Shown here piece by piece: positions 34,240 through 44,821 of a stretch of DNA of 62,702 nt. Origin of the DNA: Saccharospirillaceae bacterium. GTDB lineage: Bacteria; Pseudomonadota; Gammaproteobacteria; Pseudomonadales; Natronospirillaceae. Under the pieces are notes generated by a model. That model made no database searches, was not told the origin of the DNA, and saw only the letters and a list, made by a program, of their open reading frames with translations. Position numbers and translations under genes: made by a program. The DNA is taken from positions 1-62,702 of the forward strand of contig SKIB01000004.1 in the NCBI GenBank assembly GCA_007116635.1. Direction: 5' to 3'. Numbering within the stretch: position 1 is the stretch's first letter; each line of letters starts with the position of its first letter.

Positions 34240-35505
34240 ATGGCCATCCTTGCCCTAGGCATTAACCATAAAACGGCATCCATTGCCCTGCGTGAAAAGT
34301 TGGCCTTTGCTCCTGAGCAATTGCCAAACTTGCATCGTCAACTTTGTCAGTTGCCAGGTGTTGACGAAGCAGTGATGTTGTCGACTTGCAATCGTAGCGA
34401 GCTGTATTTAGCAGGCACTCCCAGTCAGCAGGAAGTACTGTCCTGGCTTGCCAAGCAGCATCAGCTATCACTGACTGAATTGCAAGCCTGTGCATACTTT
34501 TACGATGATGAGCAGAGCTTGGCGCACCTTGCTAAGGTGGCCTCAGGCTTGGATTCCTTGGTTCTTGGCGAACCGCAGATCTTTGGTCAGTTAAAATCAG
34601 CCTTTGCTATGGCCCTGCAAACCGGAACGGTGCAGCAGGAGTTACACCCCTTGTTTCAAAGCGGCTTTGCTTTGGCCAAGCAGGTGCGTTCGCAAACCGC
34701 CATTGGTAAACATCCGGTATCGGTGGCATACGCCGCTGTTAGTATCGCAACTCATATTTTTTCTAATCTCGGGGCCTGTCGAGCCTTGCTGGTGGGCGCA
34801 GGAGAAACCATTGAGTTGGTGGCCAAGCATCTGGTGGAAAAGGGCGTTACTGACCTGACCATCGCTAATCGTACTCTTGCTAGGGCCGAGCATCTGGCGC
34901 AGCAGTTTTCTGCTAAACCTATCTTGCTGGGAGAGTTGCCTGACCAGCTGCATTTGGCTGACATCGTGATCAGTTCGACCGCCAGTCAGCTACCCCTCAT
35001 TGGTAAGGGCATGGTCGAAACCGCTTTGTCTCGGCGTCGTCGTAGACCCGTCTTTATGGTTGATATCGCTGTGCCACGTGACATCGAGCCTGAGGTAGCA
35101 GAACTTAATGACGTGTTTCTCTACACCGTGGACGACCTGCAGCAGGTCATTGAACGTAACCAGCAAACCCGAGTCGAAGCCGCGGATCAGGCCGTCGACA
35201 TCATTGATCAGGGCGTACATCATTTTCGTGCCAAGCGGGCTGAGCGCCAAGCCGCGGAACAACTCTTGGAGCTGCAGCAGGAGTTGCAAATGCGGGCTAA
35301 AGCTCAGGCCAAACGCCATTTGAAGTATTTACAGCGGGGGCAGGATGCAGACCAGGTGTTGCCCAAGTTGGCTCAAGCGGTGTTGCAGGAAATGTTACAC
35401 CCAGCCTTTGTTGCTTTGCGCCAAGGTGATGACCAGCAGCGGCAACAGATTTATCAACAGTTACAACAGCTTTTGGGGTTAAACCTAGAGCAGAAGGGCG
35501 AATAG
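34240..35505 (+). CDS. hemA: Glutamyl-tRNA reductase
   Basis: HemA reduces glutamyl-tRNA to glutamate-1-semialdehyde, the first committed step of tetrapyrrole synthesis. The 421-residue protein has the catalytic Cys50 in LSTCNRSELY and GLDSLVLGEPQIFGQLK. It also has the Rossmann domain around LLVGAGETIELVAKHL and a C-terminal dimerisation helix. It is directly followed by prfA (TAGATG) and prmC, the conserved hemA-prfA-prmC operon that ties haem and translation genes. Confidence 0.97.
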   Translation: MAILALGINHKTASIALREKLAFAPEQLPNLHRQLCQLPGVDEAVMLSTCNRSELYLAGTPSQQEVLSWLAKQHQLSLTELQACAYFYDDEQSLAHLAKVASGLDSLVLGEPQIFGQLKSAFAMALQTGTVQQELHPLFQSGFALAKQVRSQTAIGKHPVSVAYAAVSIATHIFSNLGACRALLVGAGETIELVAKHLVEKGVTDLTIANRTLARAEHLAQQFSAKPILLGELPDQLHLADIVISSTASQLPLIGKGMVETALSRRRRRPVFMVDIAVPRDIEPEVAELNDVFLYTVDDLQQVIERNQQTRVEAADQAVDIIDQGVHHFRAKRAERQAAEQLLELQQELQMRAKAQAKRHLKYLQRGQDADQVLPKLAQAVLQEMLHPAFVALRQGDDQQRQQIYQQLQQLLGLNLEQKGE

Positions 35506-36591
35506 ATGGATTCCCATTTACAACAGCGCATTGAGCAACGGGTCGAAAGGCATCAAGAATTGCAGCATTTGCTGGGCGATGCCAGCATCATTGCTGATCA
35601 AAAACAGTTTCGTGAGCTATCACGTGAATATTCTCAGTTGGAAGACTTGGTGGCTCATTACCAGGGCTATCAACAAGCTAAGCAGGATCTGGTCGAGGCT
35701 GAATTGATGGCGGCCGACAAAGACCCCGATTTGAGTGCTATGGGTCGTGAAGAAATGCCGCTGTTGAGCGCCAAAATGGCTGAGCATCAGCAAGCCATGG
35801 TCGAAGCCATGTTGCCTGTTGACCCGGATGACCATAAAGATGTGCTGTTAGAGGTTCGCGCCGGCACCGGTGGTGACGAAGCGGCGCTCTTTGCTGGGGT
35901 GTTGTTGCGTATGTACAGCCGCTACAGTGAAGAGCGCGGTTGGAAGCTGAGCATTCTATCCGCCAATGAAGGCGATGTCGGGGGCTTTAAAGAGGTGATC
36001 TGCAGCGTCAGTGGTGAGCAGGTCTATGGTCATTTAAAGTTTGAATCCGGTGCCCATCGGGTGCAGCGGGTGCCTGCCACCGAATCTCAGGGTCGTATTC
36101 ACACCTCAGCCTGCACCGTGGCGGTGATGCCTCAGGCCGATGAATTGGAAGAGATCGACATTAACCCTGCTGATTTGCGGGTTGATACCTACCGCGCCTC
36201 GGGTGCCGGTGGTCAGCACGTTAACCGTACCGACTCGGCCATCCGTATTACTCACCTGCCGACCGGTATGGTGGTTGAATGTCAGGAAGAACGCTCGCAG
36301 CACAAAAACCGTGCCAAGGCCATGAGTGTGCTGGCGGCGCGTTTGGCCGATCAGCAGCGCTCGCAAGCCGATGCCGCCATTTCCAGCCAGCGTAAAGCCT
36401 TGGTTGGTTCGGGTGACCGCTCGGAGCGCATTCGCACCTATAACTATCCTCAGGGGCGGGTGACCGATCACCGTATTAACCTGACGCTCTACAAGCTGGA
36501 TGAAGTGGTGATGGGCGATTTGGATGACCTGATAAAGCCACTTAAGGGCCAGTATCAAGCCTTGCTGGCCGAAGAAGAGGGCGAATTTTGA
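35506..36591 (+). CDS. prfA: Peptide chain release factor 1
   Basis: RF1 reads UAA and UAG. The 361-residue protein has the codon-recognition tripeptide PAT in [13 protein letters not shown] and the catalytic GGQ in [15 protein letters not shown], followed by the typical [15 protein letters not shown] helix. Its ATG abuts the hemA stop codon. The GGQ glutamine is the target of PrmC, encoded next. Confidence 0.98.
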   Translation: MDSHLQQRIEQRVERHQELQHLLGDASIIADQKQFRELSREYSQLEDLVAHYQGYQQAKQDLVEAELMAADKDPDLSAMGREEMPLLSAKMAEHQQAMVEAMLPVDPDDHKDVLLEVRAGTGGDEAALFAGVLLRMYSRYSEERGWKLSILSANEGDVGGFKEVICSVSGEQVYGHLKFESGAHRVQRVPATESQGRIHTSACTVAVMPQADELEEIDINPADLRVDTYRASGAGGQHVNRTDSAIRITHLPTGMVVECQEERSQHKNRAKAMSVLAARLADQQRSQADAAISSQRKALVGSGDRSERIRTYNYPQGRVTDHRINLTLYKLDEVVMGDLDDLIKPLKGQYQALLAEEEGEF

Positions 36592-37445
36592 TCCTTGCCG
36601 AGGCGCGCCGCATACTCAAAGAGCGTGCCTTGCGCTCCAGCGGTGCTGAACATCATTCGCCCAATGCCGAGCAGATCGAGCCAGCTGAGGTGGACTACCT
36701 GCTGGCGCATGAGCTGCAGTGCTCAACTGCCCAGCCGTATTTGCGCGAACAGCAAACCCTGAGCGACCAGCAATGGCAGCATTGGCAGCGGCAATGGGCC
36801 AGACGCTTGCAGGGTGAACCCATGGCGCACATTCTGGGCGAGCGTGGCTTTTGGACTCTGGATCTGTACTGCGATGCCAGCACCCTGATCCCGAGGCCAG
36901 ACACTGAGGCCTTGGTTGAAGCCGCACTGCGTTTGCTGCCGCAAGGCCCCTTGTTGGGCTTGGATGCCGGCACGGGCACGGGTGCGCTGGCTTTGGCGCT
37001 GCGAGCCGAGCGCCCAGACTGGACCCTGCTGGCCATGGATTTCAGTGAGCCAGCACTGCGCTTGGCCAAACGTAACGCGGCTCGTCACGACTTGCCCTTG
37101 CTGCTGTTTCGTGGTGACTGGCTGCAGGCCGTGGCCAATGGCAGCCTGGATTTCATCATCAGCAATCCGCCCTACATTGATCCGCAGGACCCGCACTTGC
37201 AGCAAGGCGATCTGCGCTTTGAGCCCCTTTCGGCCTTGGTGGCCGAGCAGCAGGGGTTGGCCTGTTACCAGTTGCTGCTAGAGCAGGGCAGGCGGGTGCT
37301 TAGGCCGCATGGCTATTTATTGCTTGAGCATGGTTATGATCAAGCGGCCAGTTTGGCGGCCATGGCGCAGGCCATGGGTTGGACGGTGCTGGAGCAGGGG
37401 CAGGATTATGGTGGCAATGACCGTTTTAGCCTGTTGCAGTGCTAG
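36588..37445 (+). CDS. prmC: Release factor glutamine methyltransferase
   Basis: PrmC methylates the GGQ glutamine of RF1 and RF2. The 285-residue protein has the N-terminal helical domain, the SAM motif [16 protein letters not shown] and the catalytic NPPY in [16 protein letters not shown]. The only start consistent with the frame is TTG at 36588, which overlaps the prfA stop (TTGA) and is probably reached by coupled translation. Length is normal for the family. Confidence 0.95.
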   Translation: MILAEARRILKERALRSSGAEHHSPNAEQIEPAEVDYLLAHELQCSTAQPYLREQQTLSDQQWQHWQRQWARRLQGEPMAHILGERGFWTLDLYCDASTLIPRPDTEALVEAALRLLPQGPLLGLDAGTGTGALALALRAERPDWTLLAMDFSEPALRLAKRNAARHDLPLLLFRGDWLQAVANGSLDFIISNPPYIDPQDPHLQQGDLRFEPLSALVAEQQGLACYQLLLEQGRRVLRPHGYLLLEHGYDQAASLAAMAQAMGWTVLEQGQDYGGNDRFSLLQC

Positions 37446-37565
37446 GCCTTAATAGTGCAAGGCCATAACAGTGCTGGCTCGTTGAGTGTTGGCCTGTAGT
37501 CAGCCCTGAAAACTTGGCTGGTGCGTAAACACCTCGGATTGAATTGTTAGCTGCTAGGGGGACCC

Positions 37566-38303
37566 ATGCTCAGTGATCAGCAATTGGAGCGCTATCAGGC
37601 GCAACTTTTTTTGCCCGAAGTGGACATTGAGGGCCAACTGCAACTGCTGGCTAAGAAGGTTCTGGTGGTTGGCGCAGGTGGCCTGGGTAATCACCTATTA
37701 CCCACTTTGGCTGGTGCGGGAGTGGGGCAAATCCTGCTGTATGACCCGGATGTGATCAGCCTGAGCAATTTACCCCGTCAATGGCTGTATCGCCCTGCCG
37801 ATCTCGGCCTGCCAAAGGTGGAAGTCTGCGCTCGATTCATTGGTGAGCGTTTCAGCGATTGCCGGCTCTGGGCACGGCAGGAGCGTTTTGACGAACAGTC
37901 CTTGGCGCAGTTGCCTTGGCAGCCGGATCTGTTGCTCGATTGCTCGGATCATTTGCCTACTCGTTTGCTGCTCAACGATTGGGCGCTCAAGCAAGGTCTG
38001 CCCTTGGTTACCGCCTCGGCCATTGGCTTGCAGGGCCAGATTTTATTGCATGACCCTCGTCAGCAGGCTGGCTGTTGGCGCTGCTTGTTTTCCGACGTGG
38101 CCGATCAGCCCTTGGCCTGTTCTCAGGCCGGTGTGTTGGCCTCGGTGGTGCAGCAGGTAGCGGCCATGCAGGCTCAGTTGGCGCTGCATCAGTTGCTGGC
38201 TTGGCCGCAGTTGCCGGTTAATCTGTGGCGTTATCAGGGCCAGCTTAATCAATGGCGCTCGCTCAGGGTGCCCCTTGATCCGGCTTGCTCGGCAGAGCAT
38301 TGA
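37566..38303 (+). CDS. moeB: ThiF/MoeB-type adenylyltransferase, short form
   Basis: The 245-residue E1-like enzyme has the ATP loop VLVVGAGGLGNHLLPTLAGAG, DPDVISLSNLPRQ and LLDCSDHLPTRLLLND. It would adenylate the C-terminus of a sulfur-carrier protein (MoaD or ThiS type). One zinc cysteine pair (CWRC, about residue 175) is visible. The second pair near the C-terminus is not: only one Cys remains in the last 15 residues. MoeB follows prmC in Pseudomonas, supporting the symbol; ThiF cannot be excluded. Confidence 0.82.
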   Translation: MLSDQQLERYQAQLFLPEVDIEGQLQLLAKKVLVVGAGGLGNHLLPTLAGAGVGQILLYDPDVISLSNLPRQWLYRPADLGLPKVEVCARFIGERFSDCRLWARQERFDEQSLAQLPWQPDLLLDCSDHLPTRLLLNDWALKQGLPLVTASAIGLQGQILLHDPRQQAGCWRCLFSDVADQPLACSQAGVLASVVQQVAAMQAQLALHQLLAWPQLPVNLWRYQGQLNQWRSLRVPLDPACSAEH

Positions 38304-38357
38304 CCTGAGTCGCAGGCTTTAGGCAAAATGGCGACTCTGCTTGAAAAGGAATGACTC

Positions 38358-38876
38358 ATGGTGCATGAATTTTTTGTGGCTGCCGACCGTTGGCGAGTTG
38401 CCAATTACCTGTCTTGGGCTGCTGGCGCGATGCAAGTTGTAGTTTGTTTGTTGTTGATTCTGCTCTTTAATCTGGTGTGGGACTTTAACTCAGGTTATCT
38501 ATTGGCTGGCCTTTTGGTGCTGGTGCAATGGATGTTTGGCACTGAGGTGGTCGGCGGCCTGGATGGCAAGTACAAAACCAAGTCCTTGGTTAGCATTAAT
38601 CCGGTTAAAATCATGCAAGGGGACCAGTACATGTTGGTCGCTAACCTGCTGCATGTTGAAGCCTACAGCACTTCCTTTGGTTGGCTGGATGCTCTGTATC
38701 GTTATTTTCTTGGGCCAAATTGCAGCCTAAGATTGCATTCACGCTTGGGCATCACTATCGATCTGGATCTGACCCTAATGAGCGCAGACGACCGCATTGA
38801 GCTCTACCATCTGCTAGAGGGTTTGGCGCAAAACAACCAAGCACCCTCAGAGGCCAAAGTCAGTGACAAGCTCTAA
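38358..38876 (+). CDS. Hypothetical membrane protein
   Basis: I do not recognise this 172-residue protein. Two hydrophobic segments (about 20-45 and 46-62) are followed by a soluble part of about 100 residues with GGLDGKYKTKSLVSINPVKI and DALYRYFLGPNCSLRLHS, and a final charged helix. AAGGAATGACTC before the ATG supplies a ribosome binding site. It lies 54 bases after the moeB-like gene and may be co-transcribed. Nothing suggests decay. Confidence 0.7.
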   Translation: MVHEFFVAADRWRVANYLSWAAGAMQVVVCLLLILLFNLVWDFNSGYLLAGLLVLVQWMFGTEVVGGLDGKYKTKSLVSINPVKIMQGDQYMLVANLLHVEAYSTSFGWLDALYRYFLGPNCSLRLHSRLGITIDLDLTLMSADDRIELYHLLEGLAQNNQAPSEAKVSDKL

Positions 38877-38977
38877 TGAGCCAGACCAGTCGGCCTGACT
38901 AGCCAGGCTGACTTCCTCTGGCTAACTAGCCCCTTGGGCCACATGGATCCACAACCTAGCTTCTTGCCCCTTGTTTC

Positions 38978-39760
38978 CTAGCCACCTAGCAGTCGCAGCA
39001 CCTGCCCAGAATTGGCGTTGGCCTGGGCTTGCAGCAGGATCTGGGCTTGTTCTTGGGTTTGGCTCTGCCTCAGTTGGCTGATGGTTTTGGCAAAGTCAGT
39101 GTCCTGAATGCTGCTCAGGCTGCGCTGCTGGTTAAGGCTATTGGACTCCAGAGTTTTGCTGGCTTGGGCAATGCCATTAAGGCTGGCACCGTCTTGTGCG
39201 CGTGAGGCATTGGCGAGCTCCAGAGCCTGGTCAATTTTATTCAGAGCCTCGGGGTCATTGAGGCTCAGGCCTTGCAACACCCCCTGACCCAGCTGTTCGG
39301 CCAGCTGGTTGCCGTTAAGGCTGAAGTTTTGACCTGAGTTGCCCAAATTTACCTGACCTGCTTGGCTGTTGAATAAGGATTGGCCATTGAATTGACTGTT
39401 TTGAAGCAGTTCAGCGTTCTGCTGATTCAGGGCCTGAAACTCTTTATTTAGCGCATCTCTGTCTTGTTGGCTGTTGATGCCGTTGCCAGCGGCCAGGCTC
39501 AGCTCGCGCATCCGTTGAAGGTTGTCCACCAAAGTACCACTGATGGCTTCTCGACTTTGAACCAGACTGGTGGCATCGGTCAGGTTGCGCAGCCCTTGGT
39601 TAAGGCCGCGCACCTGACTGTTCATGCCCTGGGCAATCTGCAGCCCGGCGGCATCGTCTGCTGCCGATTGAATGCGCAGGCCACTGCTCAGTTGTGCGCT
39701 GCTTTTCTGGTTGGCTTGGCTAGGACCAGGGCTGATGAGACTTGGGCTATTAATTTGCAT
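38978..39760 (-). CDS. Orphan short flagellin-like protein
   Basis: The 260-residue protein consists of the conserved flagellin ends only. The N-terminal part has SSGLRIQSAADDAAGLQIAQGM and LVDNLQRMRELSLAAGNG; the C-terminal part has SLNQQRSLSSIQDTDFAKTISQLRQ and ends VLRLLGG. The N-terminus lacks about 20 residues found in export-competent flagellins, and there is no D2/D3 region. A GAGGTGA site precedes the ATG. No flagellar gene is adjacent and I see no sigma-28 promoter. It could be a minor filament subunit, a non-flagellar homologue or a pseudogene in the making. Confidence 0.8.
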   Translation of the reverse strand: MQINSPSLISPGPSQANQKSSAQLSSGLRIQSAADDAAGLQIAQGMNSQVRGLNQGLRNLTDATSLVQSREAISGTLVDNLQRMRELSLAAGNGINSQQDRDALNKEFQALNQQNAELLQNSQFNGQSLFNSQAGQVNLGNSGQNFSLNGNQLAEQLGQGVLQGLSLNDPEALNKIDQALELANASRAQDGASLNGIAQASKTLESNSLNQQRSLSSIQDTDFAKTISQLRQSQTQEQAQILLQAQANANSGQVLRLLGG

Positions 39761-39830
39761 GGGGTCACCTCGGTGCGGCCAGTTGGAGCCAGTGGTTTGG
39801 TGTTGGCCCTTGGCACTGGGGTTAAAACAA

Positions 39831-39860
39831 CAAAAAGACGACCATTAAATAATAGTCGCC
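39831..39860 (-). terminator. Terminator of the outer-membrane-protein remnant
   Basis: On the minus strand a fully paired 10-bp stem with two wobbles (arms 39837-39846 and 39851-39860) is followed by TTTTTG. It lies about 35 bases after the remnant's stop codon. Confidence 0.65.
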
Positions 39861-39893
39861 TCTGATGTTTTTGTCTAATAAATGATCAGCTTG

Positions 39894-40167
39894 TTAGAAG
39901 CTCATGTGCACGCCAAACTGAATTTGCTGCTGATTGGTGATGCTGGTTTTCAAATCATACTCTACGCTATCTTCAGTTCGTATGACTGAATCCTTGGTTA
40001 GATAGCTGCTCTCACCGCCAATGATGCTGCGCCAAGGCATAAAGGGGTGCCAGGAAACAAATAACCACCATTAAGAACAATGCCAGGTAGCCAGTCGTTA
40101 GTCTGTTCTTTAAAGTCGTCTTGTGGCAAGCCTATTTGCCCGCCACTGTGAGAGCCAGTTTTTTCAT
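39894..40167 (-). pseudogene. Frameshifted outer-membrane beta-barrel protein remnant
   Basis: Reading the minus strand from ATG at 40167 gives MKKLALTVAGK, a signal-peptide start, then a stop at 40134-40132. A second frame gives QIGLPQDDFKEQTNDWLPG, then GGYLF. Near 40060 the frame shifts again to VSWHPFMPWRSIIGGESS and runs to a final Phe (FGVHMSF) at 39897, before the stop at 39894-39896. The signal peptide and the terminal Phe are typical of outer-membrane barrels, and the terminator is intact. The gene has lost most of its middle and at least two reading frames. I could not name the family. No new function is claimed. Confidence 0.75.
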
Positions 40168-40190
40168 AATCAGTATCTCATTGAGGGTGT

Positions 40191-40221
40191 GTTAACCATT
40201 ATAGACTAACTAATGGTTAAC
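40191..40221. repeat. Perfect 11-bp inverted repeat upstream of the OMP remnant
   Basis: GTTAACCATTA (40191-40201) and TAATGGTTAAC (40211-40221) are exact reverse complements around a 9-base spacer. The dyad begins 24 bases before the remnant's start codon on the minus strand. The A/T-rich flanks lack a T run, so an operator is more likely than a terminator. It may be the surviving control site of the dead gene. Confidence 0.6.
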
Positions 40222-40286
40222 CTAGGCTGACCGAGGAGATTTTTGATGGCGAGTTTTGTCATGTTCAAGCAGCTAGCGCTAAGCCA

Positions 40287-40328
40287 AATAAAAAAAATCC
40301 GACCACAGTCAATTGGTGTCGGATTTTG
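40287..40328 (-). terminator. Terminator of the gatCAB operon
   Basis: ATCCGAC (40297-40303) pairs with GTCGGAT (40318-40324). On the minus strand the stem is followed by eight T-rich positions. It lies about 50 bases after the gatB stop. Confidence 0.8.
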
Positions 40329-40376
40329 TCTCAGCATTCAACCCTCTGCTGCCGAGTTAAGCCAAAAGACTGATGC

Positions 40377-41810
40377 TCAGCCTTGCAACTTGGCTTTGAG
40401 CAGGTCGTTAACCACTGCGGGGTTGGCTTGGCCCTTGGAGGCCTTCATTACCTGGCCAACAAAGAAGCCAAACAGTTTGTCTTTGCCGCCTCGGTAATCG
40501 GCGACCTGGGCTGGATTTTTGCTCATGATCTCGTCAATCATGGCTTCCAGCGCGCCGGTGTCGCTCACCTGCTTCAAGCCCTTAGCTTCGATGATGGCAT
40601 CTGGGCTGCCTTCGCCTTGGTACATGGCTTCAAATACCTGCTTAGCTTGGCGGCCAGAGATGGTGCCGTCTTGAATGCGCTGAATCAACTGGCCCAGTTG
40701 CTCGGCACTGATGGGGTTGTCGCTCAATTCGGTGCTGCTGCGATTCAGTTGGCCTAATAGCTCAACCAGCACCCAGTTGGCCGCCAGCTTGGCTTGACCA
40801 CAGGCCGAGACCACCTGCTCAAAATAGTCGGCCAACAAACGGCTGGCCGCCAGTTGGGTGGCGTCGTATTTGCTTAGCTGATATTGGCTGATGAAGCGCT
40901 CGATCTTGGCGTCTGGCAGTTCTGGTAGTTGCTCGCGAATGGCCTGCACATAGGCATCGTCGATTTCCACTGGCAGCAGATCTGGCTCAGGGAAATAGCG
41001 ATAATCGTTGGCCACTTCTTTGGAGCGCATGCTGCGGGTTTCGTCTTTGTCAGGGTCGTACAAACGAGTTTCTTGCACGATCTTGCCGCCGTCTTCAATG
41101 ATGTCGATCTGGCGCTGCACTTCGCAATGAATGGCCTTTTCGACAAACTTAAAGCTGTTGACGTTTTTGATCTCGCAGCGAGTGCCAAATTCGGCCTGAC
41201 CCTTGGGTCTGACCGAGATGTTAACGTCGCAACGCATCGACCCTTCGGCCATGTTGCCATCGGAAATGCCAAGGTAGGTGATGATGGCGTGGATCTTTTT
41301 CAAATAGGCCACGGCTTCCTTGGCGTTGCGGATGTCCGGCTCGGAAACGATTTCCAGCAAGGGTGTGCCGGCACGGTTGAGGTCGATGCCGCTCATGCCT
41401 TCGAAATCTTCGTGCAAGGATTTGCCCGCGTCTTCTTCAAGGTGGGCGCGAGTCACGCCAATCACCTTACTGCTGCCGTCCTCAAGGGTGATTTCCAACT
41501 GGCCCTGGCCGACGATGGGGAAGTCCATCTGGGTCACCTGATAGCCCTTGGGTAGGTCAGGGTAGAAGTAGTTCTTGCGATCAAACACACTGCGCTTGCC
41601 GATCTCGGCCTCAATGGCCAGGCCAAACTGCACCGCTTTGCGCAGGGCCTCGCTGTTAAATACCGGCAGGGTGCCAGGCAAGCCAAGGTCGATGGCACAG
41701 GCCTGAGTGTTGGGCTCGGCACCAAAGGCGGTGCTGGCGCCACTGAAAATTTTGGTTTGGGTGGCCAGCTGCACATGCACTTCTAGGCCGATGACGATTT
41801 CCCACTGCAT
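40377..41810 (-). CDS. gatB: Asp-tRNA(Asn)/Glu-tRNA(Gln) amidotransferase subunit B
   Basis: GatB binds the misacylated tRNA and carries the kinase site of the GatCAB complex. The 477-residue protein begins with [21 protein letters not shown]. It has the [14 protein letters not shown] segment, [16 protein letters not shown], and a C-terminal helical and YqeY-like tail. Order gatC-gatA-gatB on one strand gives the complete complex; two bases separate gatA and gatB. Confidence 0.98.
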   Translation of the reverse strand: MQWEIVIGLEVHVQLATQTKIFSGASTAFGAEPNTQACAIDLGLPGTLPVFNSEALRKAVQFGLAIEAEIGKRSVFDRKNYFYPDLPKGYQVTQMDFPIVGQGQLEITLEDGSSKVIGVTRAHLEEDAGKSLHEDFEGMSGIDLNRAGTPLLEIVSEPDIRNAKEAVAYLKKIHAIITYLGISDGNMAEGSMRCDVNISVRPKGQAEFGTRCEIKNVNSFKFVEKAIHCEVQRQIDIIEDGGKIVQETRLYDPDKDETRSMRSKEVANDYRYFPEPDLLPVEIDDAYVQAIREQLPELPDAKIERFISQYQLSKYDATQLAASRLLADYFEQVVSACGQAKLAANWVLVELLGQLNRSSTELSDNPISAEQLGQLIQRIQDGTISGRQAKQVFEAMYQGEGSPDAIIEAKGLKQVSDTGALEAMIDEIMSKNPAQVADYRGGKDKLFGFFVGQVMKASKGQANPAVVNDLLKAKLQG

Positions 41811-41811
41811 C

Positions 41812-43278
41812 TTAGTTGCCTCCTGAGGTGCTGAGTTCGGGTTGTTGCAGGTGCCAATCGCTCTGAAGCTGGTACTGATGGCCCAGAGTCAGCAGTTGCT
41901 GTTCTTGGAAGTAGTTGCCAATCAGTTGCAGGCCAACGGGAAGGCCGTCGACAAAGCCGCATGGCACTGACATGCCTGGCAAGCCGGCTAGGTTAACGGC
42001 AATGGTGTACAGGTCTTCTAGGTACATGGCCACCGGGTCTTGGCTCTTAGCGCCCAGTGTCCAAGGCAGGTTGGGCGTGGCAGGGCCGGCGATCACATCC
42101 ACTTCTTGCAAAGCAGCGGCGAAGTCGTTTTTGATCATGCGGCGTAATTGCTGCGCTTTGCGGTAATAGGCGTCGTAATAGCCAGCCGACAGGGCATAGG
42201 TGCCAATCAGGATGCGGCGCTTGACCTCAGTGCCAAAGCCTTGTTGGCGAGTACGCAAATACAGGTCTTGCAGGTCTTTGGGGTTGTCGCAGCGATGGCC
42301 AAACTTAACCCCGTCGTAGCGTGACAGGTTGGTGCTGGCCTCGGCTGGGGCAATGATGTAATAAGCCGGAATGGCTAGGTGGGTTAGCGGCAGGCTGATT
42401 TCTTTAATGATTGCCCCCTGAGTCTCAAGCGTTTTGACCGCTGCTTGCACTTGGTCGGCAATGCGTGGATCCAAGCCTTCACCAAAGTATTCTTTGGGCA
42501 AGCCAATGCGCAGGCCCTTGATGCTCTGCGTCAGGCCTTGGCTGTAAGCTGGTACTGGCTGGTCAACACTGGTGGAATCCTTGGCGTCAAAACTGGCCAT
42601 GACTTCCAGCATCAGCGCCAAATCGCTGCAACTCTTGGCCATTGGCCCGCCTTGGTCAAGCGATGAGCCGTAGGCAATCATGCCCCAGCGCGACACTCGG
42701 CCATAGGTGGGCTTGATGCCTGAAATGCCACAAAAGGCGGCGGGTTGGCGAATCGAGCCGCCAGTGTCGGTGCCGGTGGCGCCGGCGGCAAAGTTGGCAG
42801 CAATGGCGGCAGCAGCACCACCGGACGAGCCGCCAGGCACTCGGTCGAGCTGCCAGGGGTTGCGTGTTGGGCCGTAAAAGCTGCTCTCGGTTGAGCTGCC
42901 CATGGCGAATTCGTCGAGGTTGGTTTTGCCAAGGCTAACGGCGCCGACGGCGTTAAAGCGTTCAATCACCGTGGCGTTATAGGGGGCGATGAAGTTGTCG
43001 AGCATCTTCGAGCCGCAACTGGTGCGCACGCCCTGAGTGCAGAAGATGTCTTTGTGGGCCAGTGGGATGCCGGTCAGCGCATGAGCGTCGCCCTTGGCGC
43101 GGCGCTCGTCAGCAGCTTTGGCTTGGGCCAAGGCCTGTTCCGGCGTTTGACTAATAAAGGCATTTACCTGAGGCTCTAGCTGGTTAATGCGCTGGATGTA
43201 AGCCTGAGTCAGTTCAAGGCTGCTTACCTCACCCTTGGCAAGGGCTTGGCTTTGTTCGGTAAGGGTTTTATTGAGCAT
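41812..43278 (-). CDS. gatA: Asp-tRNA(Asn)/Glu-tRNA(Gln) amidotransferase subunit A
   Basis: GatA is the amidase-signature glutaminase of the complex. The 488-residue protein has the catalytic Lys in [12 protein letters not shown] and the Ser-rich signature [35 protein letters not shown] with the cis-Ser/Ser pair is also present. It lies 9 bases after gatC. All active-site elements are present. Confidence 0.98.
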   Translation of the reverse strand: MLNKTLTEQSQALAKGEVSSLELTQAYIQRINQLEPQVNAFISQTPEQALAQAKAADERRAKGDAHALTGIPLAHKDIFCTQGVRTSCGSKMLDNFIAPYNATVIERFNAVGAVSLGKTNLDEFAMGSSTESSFYGPTRNPWQLDRVPGGSSGGAAAAIAANFAAGATGTDTGGSIRQPAAFCGISGIKPTYGRVSRWGMIAYGSSLDQGGPMAKSCSDLALMLEVMASFDAKDSTSVDQPVPAYSQGLTQSIKGLRIGLPKEYFGEGLDPRIADQVQAAVKTLETQGAIIKEISLPLTHLAIPAYYIIAPAEASTNLSRYDGVKFGHRCDNPKDLQDLYLRTRQQGFGTEVKRRILIGTYALSAGYYDAYYRKAQQLRRMIKNDFAAALQEVDVIAGPATPNLPWTLGAKSQDPVAMYLEDLYTIAVNLAGLPGMSVPCGFVDGLPVGLQLIGNYFQEQQLLTLGHQYQLQSDWHLQQPELSTSGGN

Positions 43279-43287
43279 GCAAGCCTC

Positions 43288-43575
43288 TTATTCAATGACC
43301 TTGGGGACTAAAAACAGGCCTTTGGCCGTGGCGGGGGCAACGCTTTGCAGTTGTTCGCGCTGGTTAGGCTCACTGACCTGATCGGCGCGCAAGCGCTGGG
43401 TGGCGTCCAAGGGGTTGGCCAGTGGTTCGATGCCGTTGGTGTCGACTGCTTGTAATTGGTCGACCAAATCCAGGATGCTGGACAGGGATTGACTGTAGGC
43501 TTGCAACTCTTGCTCGTCGGCACCAATGCGGGCCAACATGGCAATGTGCTTAACCTGTTCAGGGGCAAGACTCAT
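43288..43575 (-). CDS. gatC: Asp-tRNA(Asn)/Glu-tRNA(Gln) amidotransferase subunit C
   Basis: GatC is the 95-residue scaffold that wraps around GatA and GatB. The family pattern is seen in [47 protein letters not shown] and [10 protein letters not shown]. It is first in the operon, divergent from mreB across about 200 bases. Confidence 0.95.
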   Translation of the reverse strand: MSLAPEQVKHIAMLARIGADEQELQAYSQSLSSILDLVDQLQAVDTNGIEPLANPLDATQRLRADQVSEPNQREQLQSVAPATAKGLFLVPKVIE

Positions 43576-43722
43576 AGGCTCTCCTCACAGGCCTGGGGAG
43601 TCACCACAAGAATTAACCCCAGGCATTAAATGTTAACAGTTCAGAAGTAGGCTGCCGATCGACAGCCATTAGATTCAGTATTAATCGCTAAGGTAGCACA
43701 TTTGAACCTTGCCCTAAATCCC

Positions 43723-44808
<1,086 letters not shown>

Positions 44809-44821
44809 TTGAGGTAGCCCT

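Noticed and set aside
40243-40497. Plus-strand 84-codon frame over the gatB end
   Set aside because: It runs through the gatCAB terminator and antisense to gatB, has biased composition and matches no family.
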